Origin: Shewanella benthica | GTDB lineage: Bacteria > Pseudomonadota > Gammaproteobacteria > Enterobacterales > Shewanellaceae | Length of the DNA: 64,000 nt | Direction: 5' to 3' | NCBI GenBank assembly: GCA_023284085.1 | Contig: JAKVHY010000031.1 | Span: 16,045-80,044, forward strand | Shown: piece by piece, positions 9,308-18,793 of the stretch | Layout: the number at the start of each line of letters is the position of its first letter | Numbering within the stretch: the stretch's first letter is position 1 | Position numbers and translations under genes: made by a program | The notes under the pieces: model-generated | Told to the model about the DNA's origin: nothing | The model's input: the letters and a program-made list of their open reading frames with translations, nothing else | Databases searched by the model: none

Positions 9308-10071
9308 ATTATCGGTCTAAAACTCGGGAAAATGTAATTTATTTACAGGATCCCCCTTTATTACCGACTAAATTATCTTCGTTTTTTTGCCTATCATAGG
9401 CTTCAAGTGAGCGCTAATACTTGTCGAAGCTAAGCTGCCACAGGCTTATGATCATGGGTTTGAGCCGATGGCGTTCACCTTACTGACCTCAGGATAATCC
9501 ACCTCTGTGAACATACGTATGAGTGTAGGCTCATTTCCAATACTTACCCTTTACCTTGAATCTCTGTGTGGTTCATTACTGGCGATACAGGCGACCACTA
9601 ACTCAAACGATAATTGGTAAGACCAATTTACCATGCGAATGATAACACAATCTGAAAATGACAGCACTCGTTGTTGGAGCCGCAGGCTTGGATAATCAAA
9701 ATTTTGCGAGCAAGGTAACAATTGTATAGGTAAGCCTAATAAAGGGAAACTTGAGGCACGTAAATTGCTAAGTATTCTGACTGTTAGTCGTAATATCGAG
9801 AACGACAACGAATATACAAAACGATTACGTTAATACTTCAATAATTTCAATCTATTATATTTTTGTTCAAGGTGGGCGGAGTCGGTAGCAGGCTTTAAGG
9901 TTGCAGATAAAGTTAGCCTGTTAGCAGGGATATTGCTCTGCAAGCTAGTGATAGTGATATTTATGATTCGCTAATAGGCTCATTAATTTGAGACTGCACA
10001 TTGCTTCTGTGTGTTATCGCTTTGAGGCAAGTGTTAATTTAGTTTATATTGCGGTCATATTATAAGAACAA
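9308..10071. other. Intergenic region upstream of focA and yfcC, no gene seen
   Basis: Over 700 bases between divergent focA and yfcC. A minus-strand frame (9551-9808) encodes 85 residues without a recognisable domain or a good ribosome site, and I do not accept it. Promoters for both flanking genes must lie here, but I could not assign them. Confidence 0.5.
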
Positions 10072-11622
10072 ATGGCTGTAAATATGGAACAGACGAGCTT
10101 AATTGGTAAAGAACAAGCGGCAAACAACATCTCTACATGGCAGATGCCAGACACCTTAGTTATCATTTTTTTCGTTGCATTAGCAGCGGCAGTGTTAACT
10201 TATTTTGTTCCTATTGGGGCTTTCGATACTCAAGAGGTAAGTTATTTAGCCAATGGTGTTGAAAAGTCGAGAGTCGTTGTCGATCCAAGTTCATTTCAAT
10301 ATATCCTAGACGAGCAAGGCGATCCTAAACTTCAGCCAGTTGCGCTGTTTGAGGGAGGCGGTGGTACAGGTTTCTTTAACTTCGCTTTCGAAGGTCTCGT
10401 GTCTGGCTCTAAGTGGGGCAGTGCCATCGGCGTTATCATGTTTATGCTGGTGATTGGTGGTTCGTTCGGGGTTGTGATGGCTACGGGAACCATAGATAAC
10501 GGCATTCTGAGGCTTATCGATAAGACTCGTGGCAATGAGATGCTGTTTATTCCTGCTATATTTTGTTTGTTTTCCCTCGGCGGAGCCGTGTTCGGTATGG
10601 GTGAGGAGGCTATTGCCTTTGCGATAATCATCTGTCCCTTGATGATAAGACTGGGCTACGACGGTATAACGACCGTGATGGTGACCTATGTGGCGACCCA
10701 GATTGGTTTTGCCAGTTCCTGGATGAATCCATTTAGTGTTGCCATCGCCCAAGGGATTGCCGGGATACCTGTGCTATCAGGCTCGGGAGTGAGAGTGATC
10801 ATGTGGGCTGGATTCACTTTGATGGGGCTAGCATTCACCATGAGCTATGCTAAGAAGATCAAACAAACACCTTCCCTCTCCCATAGTTACCACTCGGATG
10901 CTTATTTCAGGGATAACCAGAGTAAAGCCAGCTTAGATAGTCGTTTCAATATCGGCGACATCTTAGTATTACTGGCGATTGTCGCGACTGTTGCTTGGGT
11001 TATCTGGGGTGTGGTGACTCAGGCCTGGTTTATTCCCGAGATCGCCAGCCAGTTTTTTACCATGGGGATAGTGGTAGGCTCGATAGGTGTGATATTCAAG
11101 CTTAATGGCATGACAATCAATAAAGTGGCGACCAGCTTTAAGCAAGGCGCAGGCACTATGCTTGAACCTGCCGTGTTAGTTGGTTGTGCTTCAGGCATTC
11201 TTATCTTACTCGGCGGCGGTGGTCCAACTGAACCTAGCGTGCTTAATTCTATTTTAAACAGTGCAGGTAACGTCATTGGCCAATTACCTAACGCTCTGTC
11301 TGCCTGGTTTATGTTGCTGTTCCAGTCGGTATTTAATTTCTTCGTGACCTCAGGCTCGGGACAGGCTGCCCTGACTATGCCATTAATGGCGCCCTTAGCG
11401 GATATTGTGGGGGTGACTAGGCAGGTAGCCGTGTTAGCGTTTCAGTTAGGAGATGGTTTTACAAATGTCTTGGTACCGACATCGGCATCCTTGATGGCGA
11501 CCTTAGGTGTGTGTCGTGTCGATTGGGGGGATTGGCTTAAGTTTATCTGGCGCTTCATGCTTGGATTGTTTGTTGTATCAAGCTTAGTGGTCGTGGGGGC
11601 ACACTATTTAGGCTTCAGTTAA
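10072..11622 (+). CDS. yfcC: YfcC family membrane carrier (DcuC/arginine-ornithine antiporter-like)
   Basis: The 516-residue polytopic protein has about 12 hydrophobic segments. The opening segment (MPDTLVIIFFVALAAAVLTYFVPIGAF) and the motif GGGGPTEPSVLNSI, followed by a PLADIVGVTRQVAVLAFQLGDG segment, place it in the YfcC family, annotated as C4-dicarboxylate or basic amino acid carriers; the substrate is not known. Start is ATG 10072; a second in-frame ATG four codons on is equally possible because no strong Shine-Dalgarno is present. It stands alone and is followed by a good terminator. Confidence 0.85.
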   Translation: MAVNMEQTSLIGKEQAANNISTWQMPDTLVIIFFVALAAAVLTYFVPIGAFDTQEVSYLANGVEKSRVVVDPSSFQYILDEQGDPKLQPVALFEGGGGTGFFNFAFEGLVSGSKWGSAIGVIMFMLVIGGSFGVVMATGTIDNGILRLIDKTRGNEMLFIPAIFCLFSLGGAVFGMGEEAIAFAIIICPLMIRLGYDGITTVMVTYVATQIGFASSWMNPFSVAIAQGIAGIPVLSGSGVRVIMWAGFTLMGLAFTMSYAKKIKQTPSLSHSYHSDAYFRDNQSKASLDSRFNIGDILVLLAIVATVAWVIWGVVTQAWFIPEIASQFFTMGIVVGSIGVIFKLNGMTINKVATSFKQGAGTMLEPAVLVGCASGILILLGGGGPTEPSVLNSILNSAGNVIGQLPNALSAWFMLLFQSVFNFFVTSGSGQAALTMPLMAPLADIVGVTRQVAVLAFQLGDGFTNVLVPTSASLMATLGVCRVDWGDWLKFIWRFMLGLFVVSSLVVVGAHYLGFS

Positions 11623-11649
11623 TGCCAGTATGATTAGATAGTTTAATAG

Positions 11650-11677
11650 AAAAACGGCATCAAATGATGCCGTTTTT
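11650..11677 (+). terminator. Rho-independent terminator of yfcC
   Basis: AAAAACGGCATC, a 4-base loop, then GATGCCGTTTTT, 27 bases after the yfcC stop. An A run on the left makes it usable in both directions. Confidence 0.88.
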
Positions 11678-11703
11678 ATGTTTAAAATCATATTAACTGA
11701 CAT

Positions 11704-11732
11704 AAAAAAGCCTAGGATTAACCTAGGCTTTT
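11704..11732 (-). terminator. Rho-independent terminator of the TonB-receptor gene
   Basis: Stem AAAAGCCTAGG / CCTAGGCTTTT with a 5-base loop. The A run on the plus strand gives the U-tract for the minus-strand receptor gene that ends at 11748. Confidence 0.85.
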
Positions 11733-11747
11733 ATTTAAATCATCTTT

Positions 11748-14366
11748 TTAGAATTTTTGTGTATAAGACGCTGTGTATGTACGTCCGTATAGATTATAAA
11801 GAGATGAATCATAGTTTAGATCTGAATCTAGAACAGGATCTTGGTTGGTGATGTTACGAACACCTAAGGTAAACTTGCCATTCCATGCAGCCATGTAGCT
11901 ATAGCTTGCATCAAAGGTTGTTTGTGATGAAAGACTACCCTCTTGCTCATAAGTATTTGGATCTGTTTTTTCAGATTGTCCATCAATGTACTGAGTCAAT
12001 AGTGAAGCGGAGTGATCACCATATGACCAATCAACAACCCAAGTGAAGCGGTACTCTGGCATGCCGTTACGACCAATTTGGTTGTTTACTGGTCCATTGA
12101 AGTACTCTTCATCATCGTAAGATAGGATGTAAGTTAGATCGAATGTTGAACCAAAATCACCCGCGGCAGTTTCTAAGCCTGAATAGGCTAAGTTGAAATC
12201 GATACCAGAAGTATCGAAGCCATTACCATTGACCTGTGGGGTCGTTGCAGACAAGACCTTACCATTTGCATCATCACCGGCACGCTCTATTTCACCCAAT
12301 GCCAAGTTACCGTAGCCGACTTTCTTCTCTTCTTTCAGTAAAGAGTCTAGAGAGACAAAGGTGATCACATCATCGATACTTAAATTGTAGTATTCAACTT
12401 TAGTACTGAAGTTGTCTGTGATGTTCCAGATTGCACCAATATTATAGAAATCAGATGTTTCAGGCTGTAGCTCAGAGTTTGCTGTACGAGTTACGTCATA
12501 TTGCTTAGCTTTACAATCTGCAGTAGACGTTCCTTGCTGTTCACAATAGTAATAATCGGTTGCTGTATCGGCACTGAAAGAATCGGCAGCATAAAGATCT
12601 GATAATGCCGGTGCACGGAAGCCTTGGCCCCATGATGCACGTAATACAACATCTTCAATCAGCTGATATCTAAGTGCAATTTTAGGCGTCGTTGCTGTTC
12701 CAAAGTCTGAATAATTGTCATAACGGAAGGCTAAGTTTAGCTCTAAATCTTCAGTTACAGGAATGATACTCTCTGCAAAGATTGCAAATACATCGCGATC
12801 TCCGCCTGAACCGTTACCTGAAGATCCGATGACTTCACCAGCAGCAGTTTCGGCATCGACGTTAGCTTCATATTTGTACTGCATAAATTCAGTACCCACA
12901 TACCAACCAACTATGCCTGCAGGAAGATCGATTGCCTCGAAGTTGATACCGGCATTCACACTTTGGAATTCCATGATATCTTGTTTAAGGGTATCGTGGC
13001 TTATTGCAGCAACAACAGCATCAGTGTTTCCTTCAGGACCGAAACTAAATTCACCACTCTTAACCATAGCTTCAACAGTTGGGCGGTGCACATAGCCTTT
13101 ACCGTAGTTGCTGTTTTCAGCTAGATTATAGTGGTAAGTGAAATCCCAGCCAAAGTCATCATGCTCACCGACTAAACCAATTTGGAGATCAGTGCTGTAA
13201 TCAATCGTAGATGAATCACGGGTGCCTACATCGGTGAAGCGATAGTAAACTCGGCCATCATTTTCATTTTTACTCGTGCCGGTATTGTTACCGTCGGTAT
13301 CATAGTTCTGAATGTCAACTTGACCCGCATCAACATTAAACCAGCCTGCTGAAGGAGCGTAACGGCCGAAAGTCTCGTTACGAGAGAATAGACCTTGAGC
13401 TTCAAACATGATTTCGTCAGATAGCTCGTAACTTGCAGTGACATAACCTGCTGTATACTTACGCGCCGCGTGATCGGCTGCTTCTGAGGTATAATCATAA
13501 CCACAGATGTAATCGCCATCACCATAATCATATACATGGCCGCCACCAACCATCTTGTCATTATCACAAGCGGCCATTGGATCAAATGCATAAGTTGTCA
13601 TGTCCAGGAAGTTACGCGCATATGCAGAAACGCCAGTCGTATCATCGTACTTCTCTGCCAGGATATTGGTTGAGCTTGTGAACCAACGATCACGTTGGAA
13701 GATAATTTCACGATTCTGATGTTCAAATGAGAACGTTAGACTGCCCTTGTCACTGCTAGTACCACCTATGATGTGAGTTTTCCACTCTTCACCACCAGCT
13801 TGTTGAGGGTTAGATCCCGTAGCCGAGATTTCTAGTCCTTCAAAATCTTTCTTGAGGATAATGTTAACAACACCGGCAACGGCATCAGAACCATAAACAG
13901 CCGAAGCACCATCAGAAAGAATTTCGATGCGTTCAATAGCGGCTGTTGGAATGGTGTTTAAGTTAACTGCCGTACCACCCATAGTCGGTGAACCAGGCAT
14001 ACGTTTGCCGTTTAGAAGAACCAAAGTTCTGTCTGCACCTGCGCCACGCAGAGAAATATTAGCTTGGCTCTGCCAAGAGCTACCCGATGATTCGGCGCTT
14101 GAGCCGAAGGTGTTTAAATTGCTACGACGTAAAACATCGGCAACTGACATAGCGCCTGTTTTTTCCATATCGGCAGCTGTAATTGTAGTTACCGGTGAAG
14201 ATCCTTCTAAGTCAGTACGTTTAATACGTGAACCAGTAACTTGAATTCTTTCTACTTTTTCATCATCACTTGCAGCAAATACGGCTGGCGCAGTTAATGC
14301 GGCAGTTGCAGCACCACTAATTAGTGCAAAACGTACAGCTTTAGCCATCTTTGAGTTTGGCAGCAT
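11748..14366 (-). CDS. TonB-dependent outer-membrane receptor
   Basis: The 872-residue receptor has a signal peptide ending near AVFAAS, a TonB-box-like segment (ERIQVTGSRIKR) of the type common in marine TonB receptors, a plug domain (about residues 50-180, with SLRGAGADRTLVLLNGKRMPG and DGASAVYGSDAVAGVVNIILKKDF), then a long beta-barrel ending in aromatic Phe (YTASYTQKF). It should sit in the outer membrane and take up a ligand with energy from TonB. The substrate is not evident: no siderophore or vitamin gene is nearby. AGGGAG precedes the ATG by six bases. A 669-base upstream region holds a good CRP-like site. Confidence 0.93.
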   Translation of the reverse strand: MLPNSKMAKAVRFALISGAATAALTAPAVFAASDDEKVERIQVTGSRIKRTDLEGSSPVTTITAADMEKTGAMSVADVLRRSNLNTFGSSAESSGSSWQSQANISLRGAGADRTLVLLNGKRMPGSPTMGGTAVNLNTIPTAAIERIEILSDGASAVYGSDAVAGVVNIILKKDFEGLEISATGSNPQQAGGEEWKTHIIGGTSSDKGSLTFSFEHQNREIIFQRDRWFTSSTNILAEKYDDTTGVSAYARNFLDMTTYAFDPMAACDNDKMVGGGHVYDYGDGDYICGYDYTSEAADHAARKYTAGYVTASYELSDEIMFEAQGLFSRNETFGRYAPSAGWFNVDAGQVDIQNYDTDGNNTGTSKNENDGRVYYRFTDVGTRDSSTIDYSTDLQIGLVGEHDDFGWDFTYHYNLAENSNYGKGYVHRPTVEAMVKSGEFSFGPEGNTDAVVAAISHDTLKQDIMEFQSVNAGINFEAIDLPAGIVGWYVGTEFMQYKYEANVDAETAAGEVIGSSGNGSGGDRDVFAIFAESIIPVTEDLELNLAFRYDNYSDFGTATTPKIALRYQLIEDVVLRASWGQGFRAPALSDLYAADSFSADTATDYYYCEQQGTSTADCKAKQYDVTRTANSELQPETSDFYNIGAIWNITDNFSTKVEYYNLSIDDVITFVSLDSLLKEEKKVGYGNLALGEIERAGDDANGKVLSATTPQVNGNGFDTSGIDFNLAYSGLETAAGDFGSTFDLTYILSYDDEEYFNGPVNNQIGRNGMPEYRFTWVVDWSYGDHSASLLTQYIDGQSEKTDPNTYEQEGSLSSQTTFDASYSYMAAWNGKFTLGVRNITNQDPVLDSDLNYDSSLYNLYGRTYTASYTQKF

Positions 14367-15035
14367 TTTTTTCTCCCTGAAACTTATTATGTTTTTAATA
14401 ACTTGGTTTTAATTGTTATATAGCAACGAATGTAACCAGCCATACGCTTGTTAATGTTATTAAGCGAATATTGATTAATGTTGCTAGAGGTTGGATATAA
14501 GCACGTAGTGGTAACATCTGCAATAGTGTGTAAAGGAGAGGGGATAAAGTGCATTGTCACTTTTTATTAACCATTTAATTCATTGTTGGTAACACCTCGG
14601 CTTGTTGTAAATCTGTTAATCAATGGCTTGGGTTGTAATTGTGATGACAGTGTTAATGCTTGGGCGTTTTATATTCTATTTCTATTTGTTCTAATATATT
14701 TATAAATGTTTCTCGGTGTTAAACTGGCAACATCTATTTAACTAATTAATCATGAAAAAAGTGTTCAGTTGAAACAAATATAATCATTTTGTGATTTTAA
14801 TCACCTTTCCACTCTCCTTGCTTTGTTTTTAATTTGTTTGAAATACCATCGATTTTACAAGTTTGATGTATTTGTAAATAAGTTTGATGTTTGGGTTTGT
14901 TGTTTTTGTAAGCGATTTGTATCAGAGGGAATTAATATTAGAAGGTAGGAAGTCAGCCATCATAAATTGATGGCTATGGGAAATACTGAATGATATTTAA
15001 TAAACAGTTGACCAGTATGTGTTTGCATGTAGATA
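14367..15035. other. AT-rich intergenic region upstream of the TonB receptor
   Basis: No open frame of note lies here. It contains a CRP-like dyad (listed separately) and the direct repeat AAGTTTGATGT around 14850-14895. It probably holds a long regulatory leader for the receptor gene. Confidence 0.5.
14790..14805. promoter_or_regulatory. CRP-like binding site
   Basis: TGTGA-TTTTAA-TCACC matches the CRP consensus TGTGA-N6-TCACA except for the last base. It is about 424 bases upstream of the TonB-receptor start, far for direct activation unless the transcript has a long leader. Confidence 0.5.
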
Positions 15036-16022
15036 TCATGCTTTCCAAGCACTAGGCCTGTAGTGAGATAAGTAACGATACGCGACATATATGACCACAG
15101 CCGTGGCGATAAACAGTTCGCCCTTAGCTGCCTGTTCTATAAGGCTGGTGAATTGATTCATTCCATAGGTCTCAGTTAGCCAGTAGTTGGTCTTGAATAG
15201 CGCCGTAGCACCTATGACCATAGGGAAAGTAAAAGCTGCATAGCCAGGAGAGAAAGGTAGTCTTAACAAATGAAAGAAGGCCAGATAGATGACCGATGTC
15301 ATTAAGACGGCAATGCTAAGCAGAAGTGCGACAACGACAATCGAAGGCTGGGTGGTAATCGTCAGGTAACCGGCTAAAGATAAACTGGCGGGAGCGGCGA
15401 GTATGGCGATGGTGGGTTTAGCTGCATCGGTAATTGGGGCACAAAATATCAAGCGGTAGAGCATGATTGGTAACATGATGAGGTAACACAAGATACCGAA
15501 ATTCAATATAGCCTCGGCAATCCACTGAAAATTTTGAGCCGCCGACTCAGCATGACTAGGGAAACTTACCGCGGCGACTATGATGCCAATAGGCGGTATA
15601 AACCAACTTGGAAGCATGTGTTCTAACTTAAAGTCCACAGCCCTATAAAAGACAAACATACTCAAAAAGATAAGGTGGATGAGTATGGCAAGTAACCAGA
15701 TTATTTGACCCGTAGCCGCTGAGTATTGACCGATGGAGTTTGAAATAACCATAAGTGCCATGGCAAAAGTTGGGATCACACTGCCTATGAGCGGATGGGT
15801 GAGCTCCTCATGCAAAATTTTGGGGTGAAGTACAAATTTAATCACCAGGCTGGCAAGTAAGATAGCCGCAATAGCAGCGCTGATGATTTGGCCTCGACCG
15901 TCCATAGTAGGAAGCATACTCTCCCATGCCCAACCTAGGCTAGCGATAGCAAGTGCTAAACCGGCCATAGGGCTTGGTAAACGAGAGGCTCGGTGAGAAA
16001 GGTGCTTAAAAGTAGATTTCAT
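15036..16022 (-). CDS. TDT/SLAC1-family transporter (TehA-like)
   Basis: The 328-residue product has about ten membrane segments and begins with the TDT-type pattern SRLPSPMAGLALAIASLGWAWE. The family includes TehA-like tellurite-resistance proteins, C4-dicarboxylate carriers and SLAC1 anion channels; the substrate cannot be told from sequence. A GTG at 16028 gives the longest frame, but AGGGAG lies only one base before it and five to six bases before the ATG at 16022, so I use 16022. It is transcribed alone. Confidence 0.85.
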   Translation of the reverse strand: MKSTFKHLSHRASRLPSPMAGLALAIASLGWAWESMLPTMDGRGQIISAAIAAILLASLVIKFVLHPKILHEELTHPLIGSVIPTFAMALMVISNSIGQYSAATGQIIWLLAILIHLIFLSMFVFYRAVDFKLEHMLPSWFIPPIGIIVAAVSFPSHAESAAQNFQWIAEAILNFGILCYLIMLPIMLYRLIFCAPITDAAKPTIAILAAPASLSLAGYLTITTQPSIVVVALLLSIAVLMTSVIYLAFFHLLRLPFSPGYAAFTFPMVIGATALFKTNYWLTETYGMNQFTSLIEQAAKGELFIATAVVIYVAYRYLSHYRPSAWKA

Positions 16023-16145
16023 TTCCACTCCCTAGTTATTAAGTGATGACTTAATATTAAGGGAATAGACTGCTTAAAAATATTTGATTCTAATTAACCA
16101 TAGATTCAATTTAATTTAATACTCTGTGATTCAATAGACTCAATA

Positions 16146-17222
16146 TTAGCTTGGTTTTAGCTTACAACGTAACAAGGTATGCCCGAGCCCAATGTCGTCG
16201 ATATCCTCATCGACATACAGACCGGCTTGGGAGATGAGACTCAACATATCTTTAGAGTGATACATTCTACTGTCACCATTAGCCATGGCGGTGAAGTAGA
16301 TAGAGGTGGCATTGACACAATATGCGCCAGCCTCGAAAGGTTGCCTGTCCCAATAAGTCTCTAGAATACACAAGTCACTTCGCGTCGTCATACTCTGAGC
16401 GGTACGTTTCAGAATGCTTAATATTTGCGGCTTGGAGAAGCAATCCAAAAATTGGCTCATCCAATAAAGATCGCCCTCACGGCAGAAAGCTTGTGACTCA
16501 TCGAGGAGATTGCATTCATAGCCTTGGATTCGGTCAGCTACATTTTTATCCTGAGCATTTTTTAAGGCAACCTTTAGCTGGCCGGGGAGATCCATGATGG
16601 TGATATTAACATCACTGTTATACCCTGTGCATGCCAGTGCCCATTTTCCAGTATTACCGCCGACGTCGACGATATGTTTAGGCTGGTTTTTAAATATTAA
16701 TGGCAGTAACTGGCCAAACGCATGATCTGAATAGTAGTGATCAAACTCGAACCAACTCTGTTTTACTTGCTCGGGTAATTCACTGAGAGTGGGGTAGATA
16801 GTCTCCCAATCACCGAATACTTTTAGCCCCTTTGGCTTGCCCTCGACGAGTGATGCCTCTAACTCGTATACACCTTGGTAGCAGACATCATGGACAAAAT
16901 TAAGGTTAACCTTGGCCATATCATCGTGTAGCAGGAAGAAACCAATTTTATCCAAGCGATAACGTTCATCTTTATGCCAAACGAGTCTCATACTCAGGCC
17001 CATATCCAGTAATACACTTACAGCATATTCAGATAACTGGGTGCTGTGTTGTATATCTTCGAGTAAACAGCCTGATTTACCCGCTGCATCTATCTGCTCT
17101 AATATGCCAAATTTGAGTAAACAGCGTGCGACTTGAAAACTGATAGGGGCGAAAGCAATTTTTTGTGCTTCAAATTTTGCGTCGAAAGCACTGATATCCT
17201 GTGGAGACTGATAGAAAGGCAT
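16146..17222 (-). CDS. SAM-dependent O-methyltransferase-like protein
   Basis: The product (358 residues from ATG 17222) has an N-terminal winged-helix dimerisation region (about residues 20-100) and a C-terminal Rossmann domain. SAM-binding motif I is visible as HIVDVGGNTGKWALAC, followed by an acidic residue in the next strand (ITIMDLPGQ) and motif DLYWMSQFLDCFS. This layout is that of the plant-COMT/acetylserotonin O-methyltransferase family. The substrate is not known. A GTG at 17264 would add 14 residues; neither start has a clear ribosome site. It lies beside the end of the nuo operon but is separated from nuoN by about 140 bases. Confidence 0.78.
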   Translation of the reverse strand: MPFYQSPQDISAFDAKFEAQKIAFAPISFQVARCLLKFGILEQIDAAGKSGCLLEDIQHSTQLSEYAVSVLLDMGLSMRLVWHKDERYRLDKIGFFLLHDDMAKVNLNFVHDVCYQGVYELEASLVEGKPKGLKVFGDWETIYPTLSELPEQVKQSWFEFDHYYSDHAFGQLLPLIFKNQPKHIVDVGGNTGKWALACTGYNSDVNITIMDLPGQLKVALKNAQDKNVADRIQGYECNLLDESQAFCREGDLYWMSQFLDCFSKPQILSILKRTAQSMTTRSDLCILETYWDRQPFEAGAYCVNATSIYFTAMANGDSRMYHSKDMLSLISQAGLYVDEDIDDIGLGHTLLRCKLKPS

Positions 17223-17365
17223 AATAAATGTAGACTCGGTTATATAAGTAAAAGCGCAAGTCACTCTATCATGTTGGAAGAAAATAACAGTATGATTTAT
17301 CCGAGTTTATTTGTACTTTTATATTAACTTGTGATGCAGCCTATACTTGTCGTTAATAACGCTAA

Positions 17366-18793
17366 TCAGTGGGTGACAGCCTTGAGCATGTCGGCAAATA
17401 CACTTGGAAATGTTCCTAGACCTATGACTGTTATGATAATGACCCAAGAAGTCACTTTTTCCCTCATATCAAGTTTACATGGGACTTCGGAACTTTCGGC
17501 TTTACCTAGCATGACCATGATGATCCTCAGATAGAAATAAAGGCCTATCACACTGGCAATCACCAAGAAGATCATCGGCCACCAAAGCTGGCCGGAGATG
17601 GCGGCAGCGACAAGATAGAACTTTCCCATAAATCCTATGGTTAATGGTATCCCGGCTAAAGACAGCATGAGCACACTTAAACATGTTGCCTGTAGGGGGT
17701 GTCGCCAGAAAAGGCCGCTTAATTGCTTGATTGAGGTGTTATTTTCCAGCTGCATCAACACAGAGAAGGTCCCCGTTAACGTGAGCATATAGGCGAGTAG
17801 ATAAAAAATCATTGCTTCAATATTAAAGCTTATATCATTTAGCAGGTTGGCATTACCCTCGAGTAATAATAAAAAAATCAGTAGATAACCAAAGTGAGAG
17901 ATAGAGGAGAAGGCCAATATTCGCAGCAGCCTATCTTGCTGCAGTGCCAACAAATTACCAATAAGCATAGATGCGACAGCGACTAGAGCGATGACGTCTA
18001 AAATAGTGCTATCGGTTTGCCACTCTCCATAACTGAACATCCTCCATAACACGATAAAAGCTGCCAATTTTGAGACGATAGCCAAGAGGGCCGTAGTGGG
18101 CAGAGGAGCGCCTTCAAAAATATCTGCGACCCACAGATGACAAGGTACCAGAGACAGTTTGAAACAAAGCCCGGTGAGAATAAAGATCATCCCGCTAGTG
18201 GTTAAACTCAGTGGCGAACTCGCTAGGTGTTGCAGCTTGTTTGTAGATACAGCATCAAATGTCAGGCTGCCTGTTTGCAGATAGATGAGCGCGATTCCCA
18301 TGAGTATCAAGGCCGAAGCGCCGGCCGATAGCACCAGGTATTTAATTCCGGCTTCCTGACTATTAGGATTGTTATTTGAATAGGCGATAAGCCCGACGAA
18401 AGAGAGGCTCATTAGCTCTAAGGCCAGGAAAAAACTGGCGAAATGCTGACTGGCAATCATGGACACAGCGCCCAGACTGGCCGTCAATAACAGCAGATAA
18501 TACTCTTCATTGGTGTTATCCGACTTATCCAGCCAATGATAAAGCTGAGACCAGAGAAAAACTAAGATGACTAATAATCCAGTAGAGATCAGGGCATTTA
18601 CTGGGGTGAAAATAAATAGCAGCTCAGACGTGGCAGGGGCTTCAATCAAGGACACTTGAGCCAGACAGGCGCCAATTAAGCCCACACCTGTGATCAAAAA
18701 AGCATGAATGTGCGAGCGTTTTAAGGCAATGCTCAGTAGCAAGAGCAAAATTGTGCTCAACAATATGCCTGCCGGAAGGTAGTGGCTACTCAT
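17366..18793 (-). CDS. nuoN: NADH-quinone oxidoreductase subunit N
   Basis: NuoN is one of three antiporter-like proton-pumping membrane subunits of complex I. The 475-residue product (about 485 in E. coli) has around 14 membrane segments and the family core with a lysine-containing helix (LCFKLSLVPCHLWVADIFEGAPLPTT region; motif HFGYLLIFLLL). It is the last gene of the nuo operon; its ATG overlaps the nuoM stop in ATGA. No clear intrinsic terminator follows. Confidence 0.96.
   Translation of the reverse strand: MSSHYLPAGILLSTILLLLLSIALKRSHIHAFLITGVGLIGACLAQVSLIEAPATSELLFIFTPVNALISTGLLVILVFLWSQLYHWLDKSDNTNEEYYLLLLTASLGAVSMIASQHFASFFLALELMSLSFVGLIAYSNNNPNSQEAGIKYLVLSAGASALILMGIALIYLQTGSLTFDAVSTNKLQHLASSPLSLTTSGMIFILTGLCFKLSLVPCHLWVADIFEGAPLPTTALLAIVSKLAAFIVLWRMFSYGEWQTDSTILDVIALVAVASMLIGNLLALQQDRLLRILAFSSISHFGYLLIFLLLLEGNANLLNDISFNIEAMIFYLLAYMLTLTGTFSVLMQLENNTSIKQLSGLFWRHPLQATCLSVLMLSLAGIPLTIGFMGKFYLVAAAISGQLWWPMIFLVIASVIGLYFYLRIIMVMLGKAESSEVPCKLDMREKVTSWVIIITVIGLGTFPSVFADMLKAVTH

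Noticed and set aside
9551..9808. 85-codon minus-strand frame upstream of focA
   Set aside because: No recognisable domain, no good ribosome site, odd composition, and it sits in a likely promoter region.
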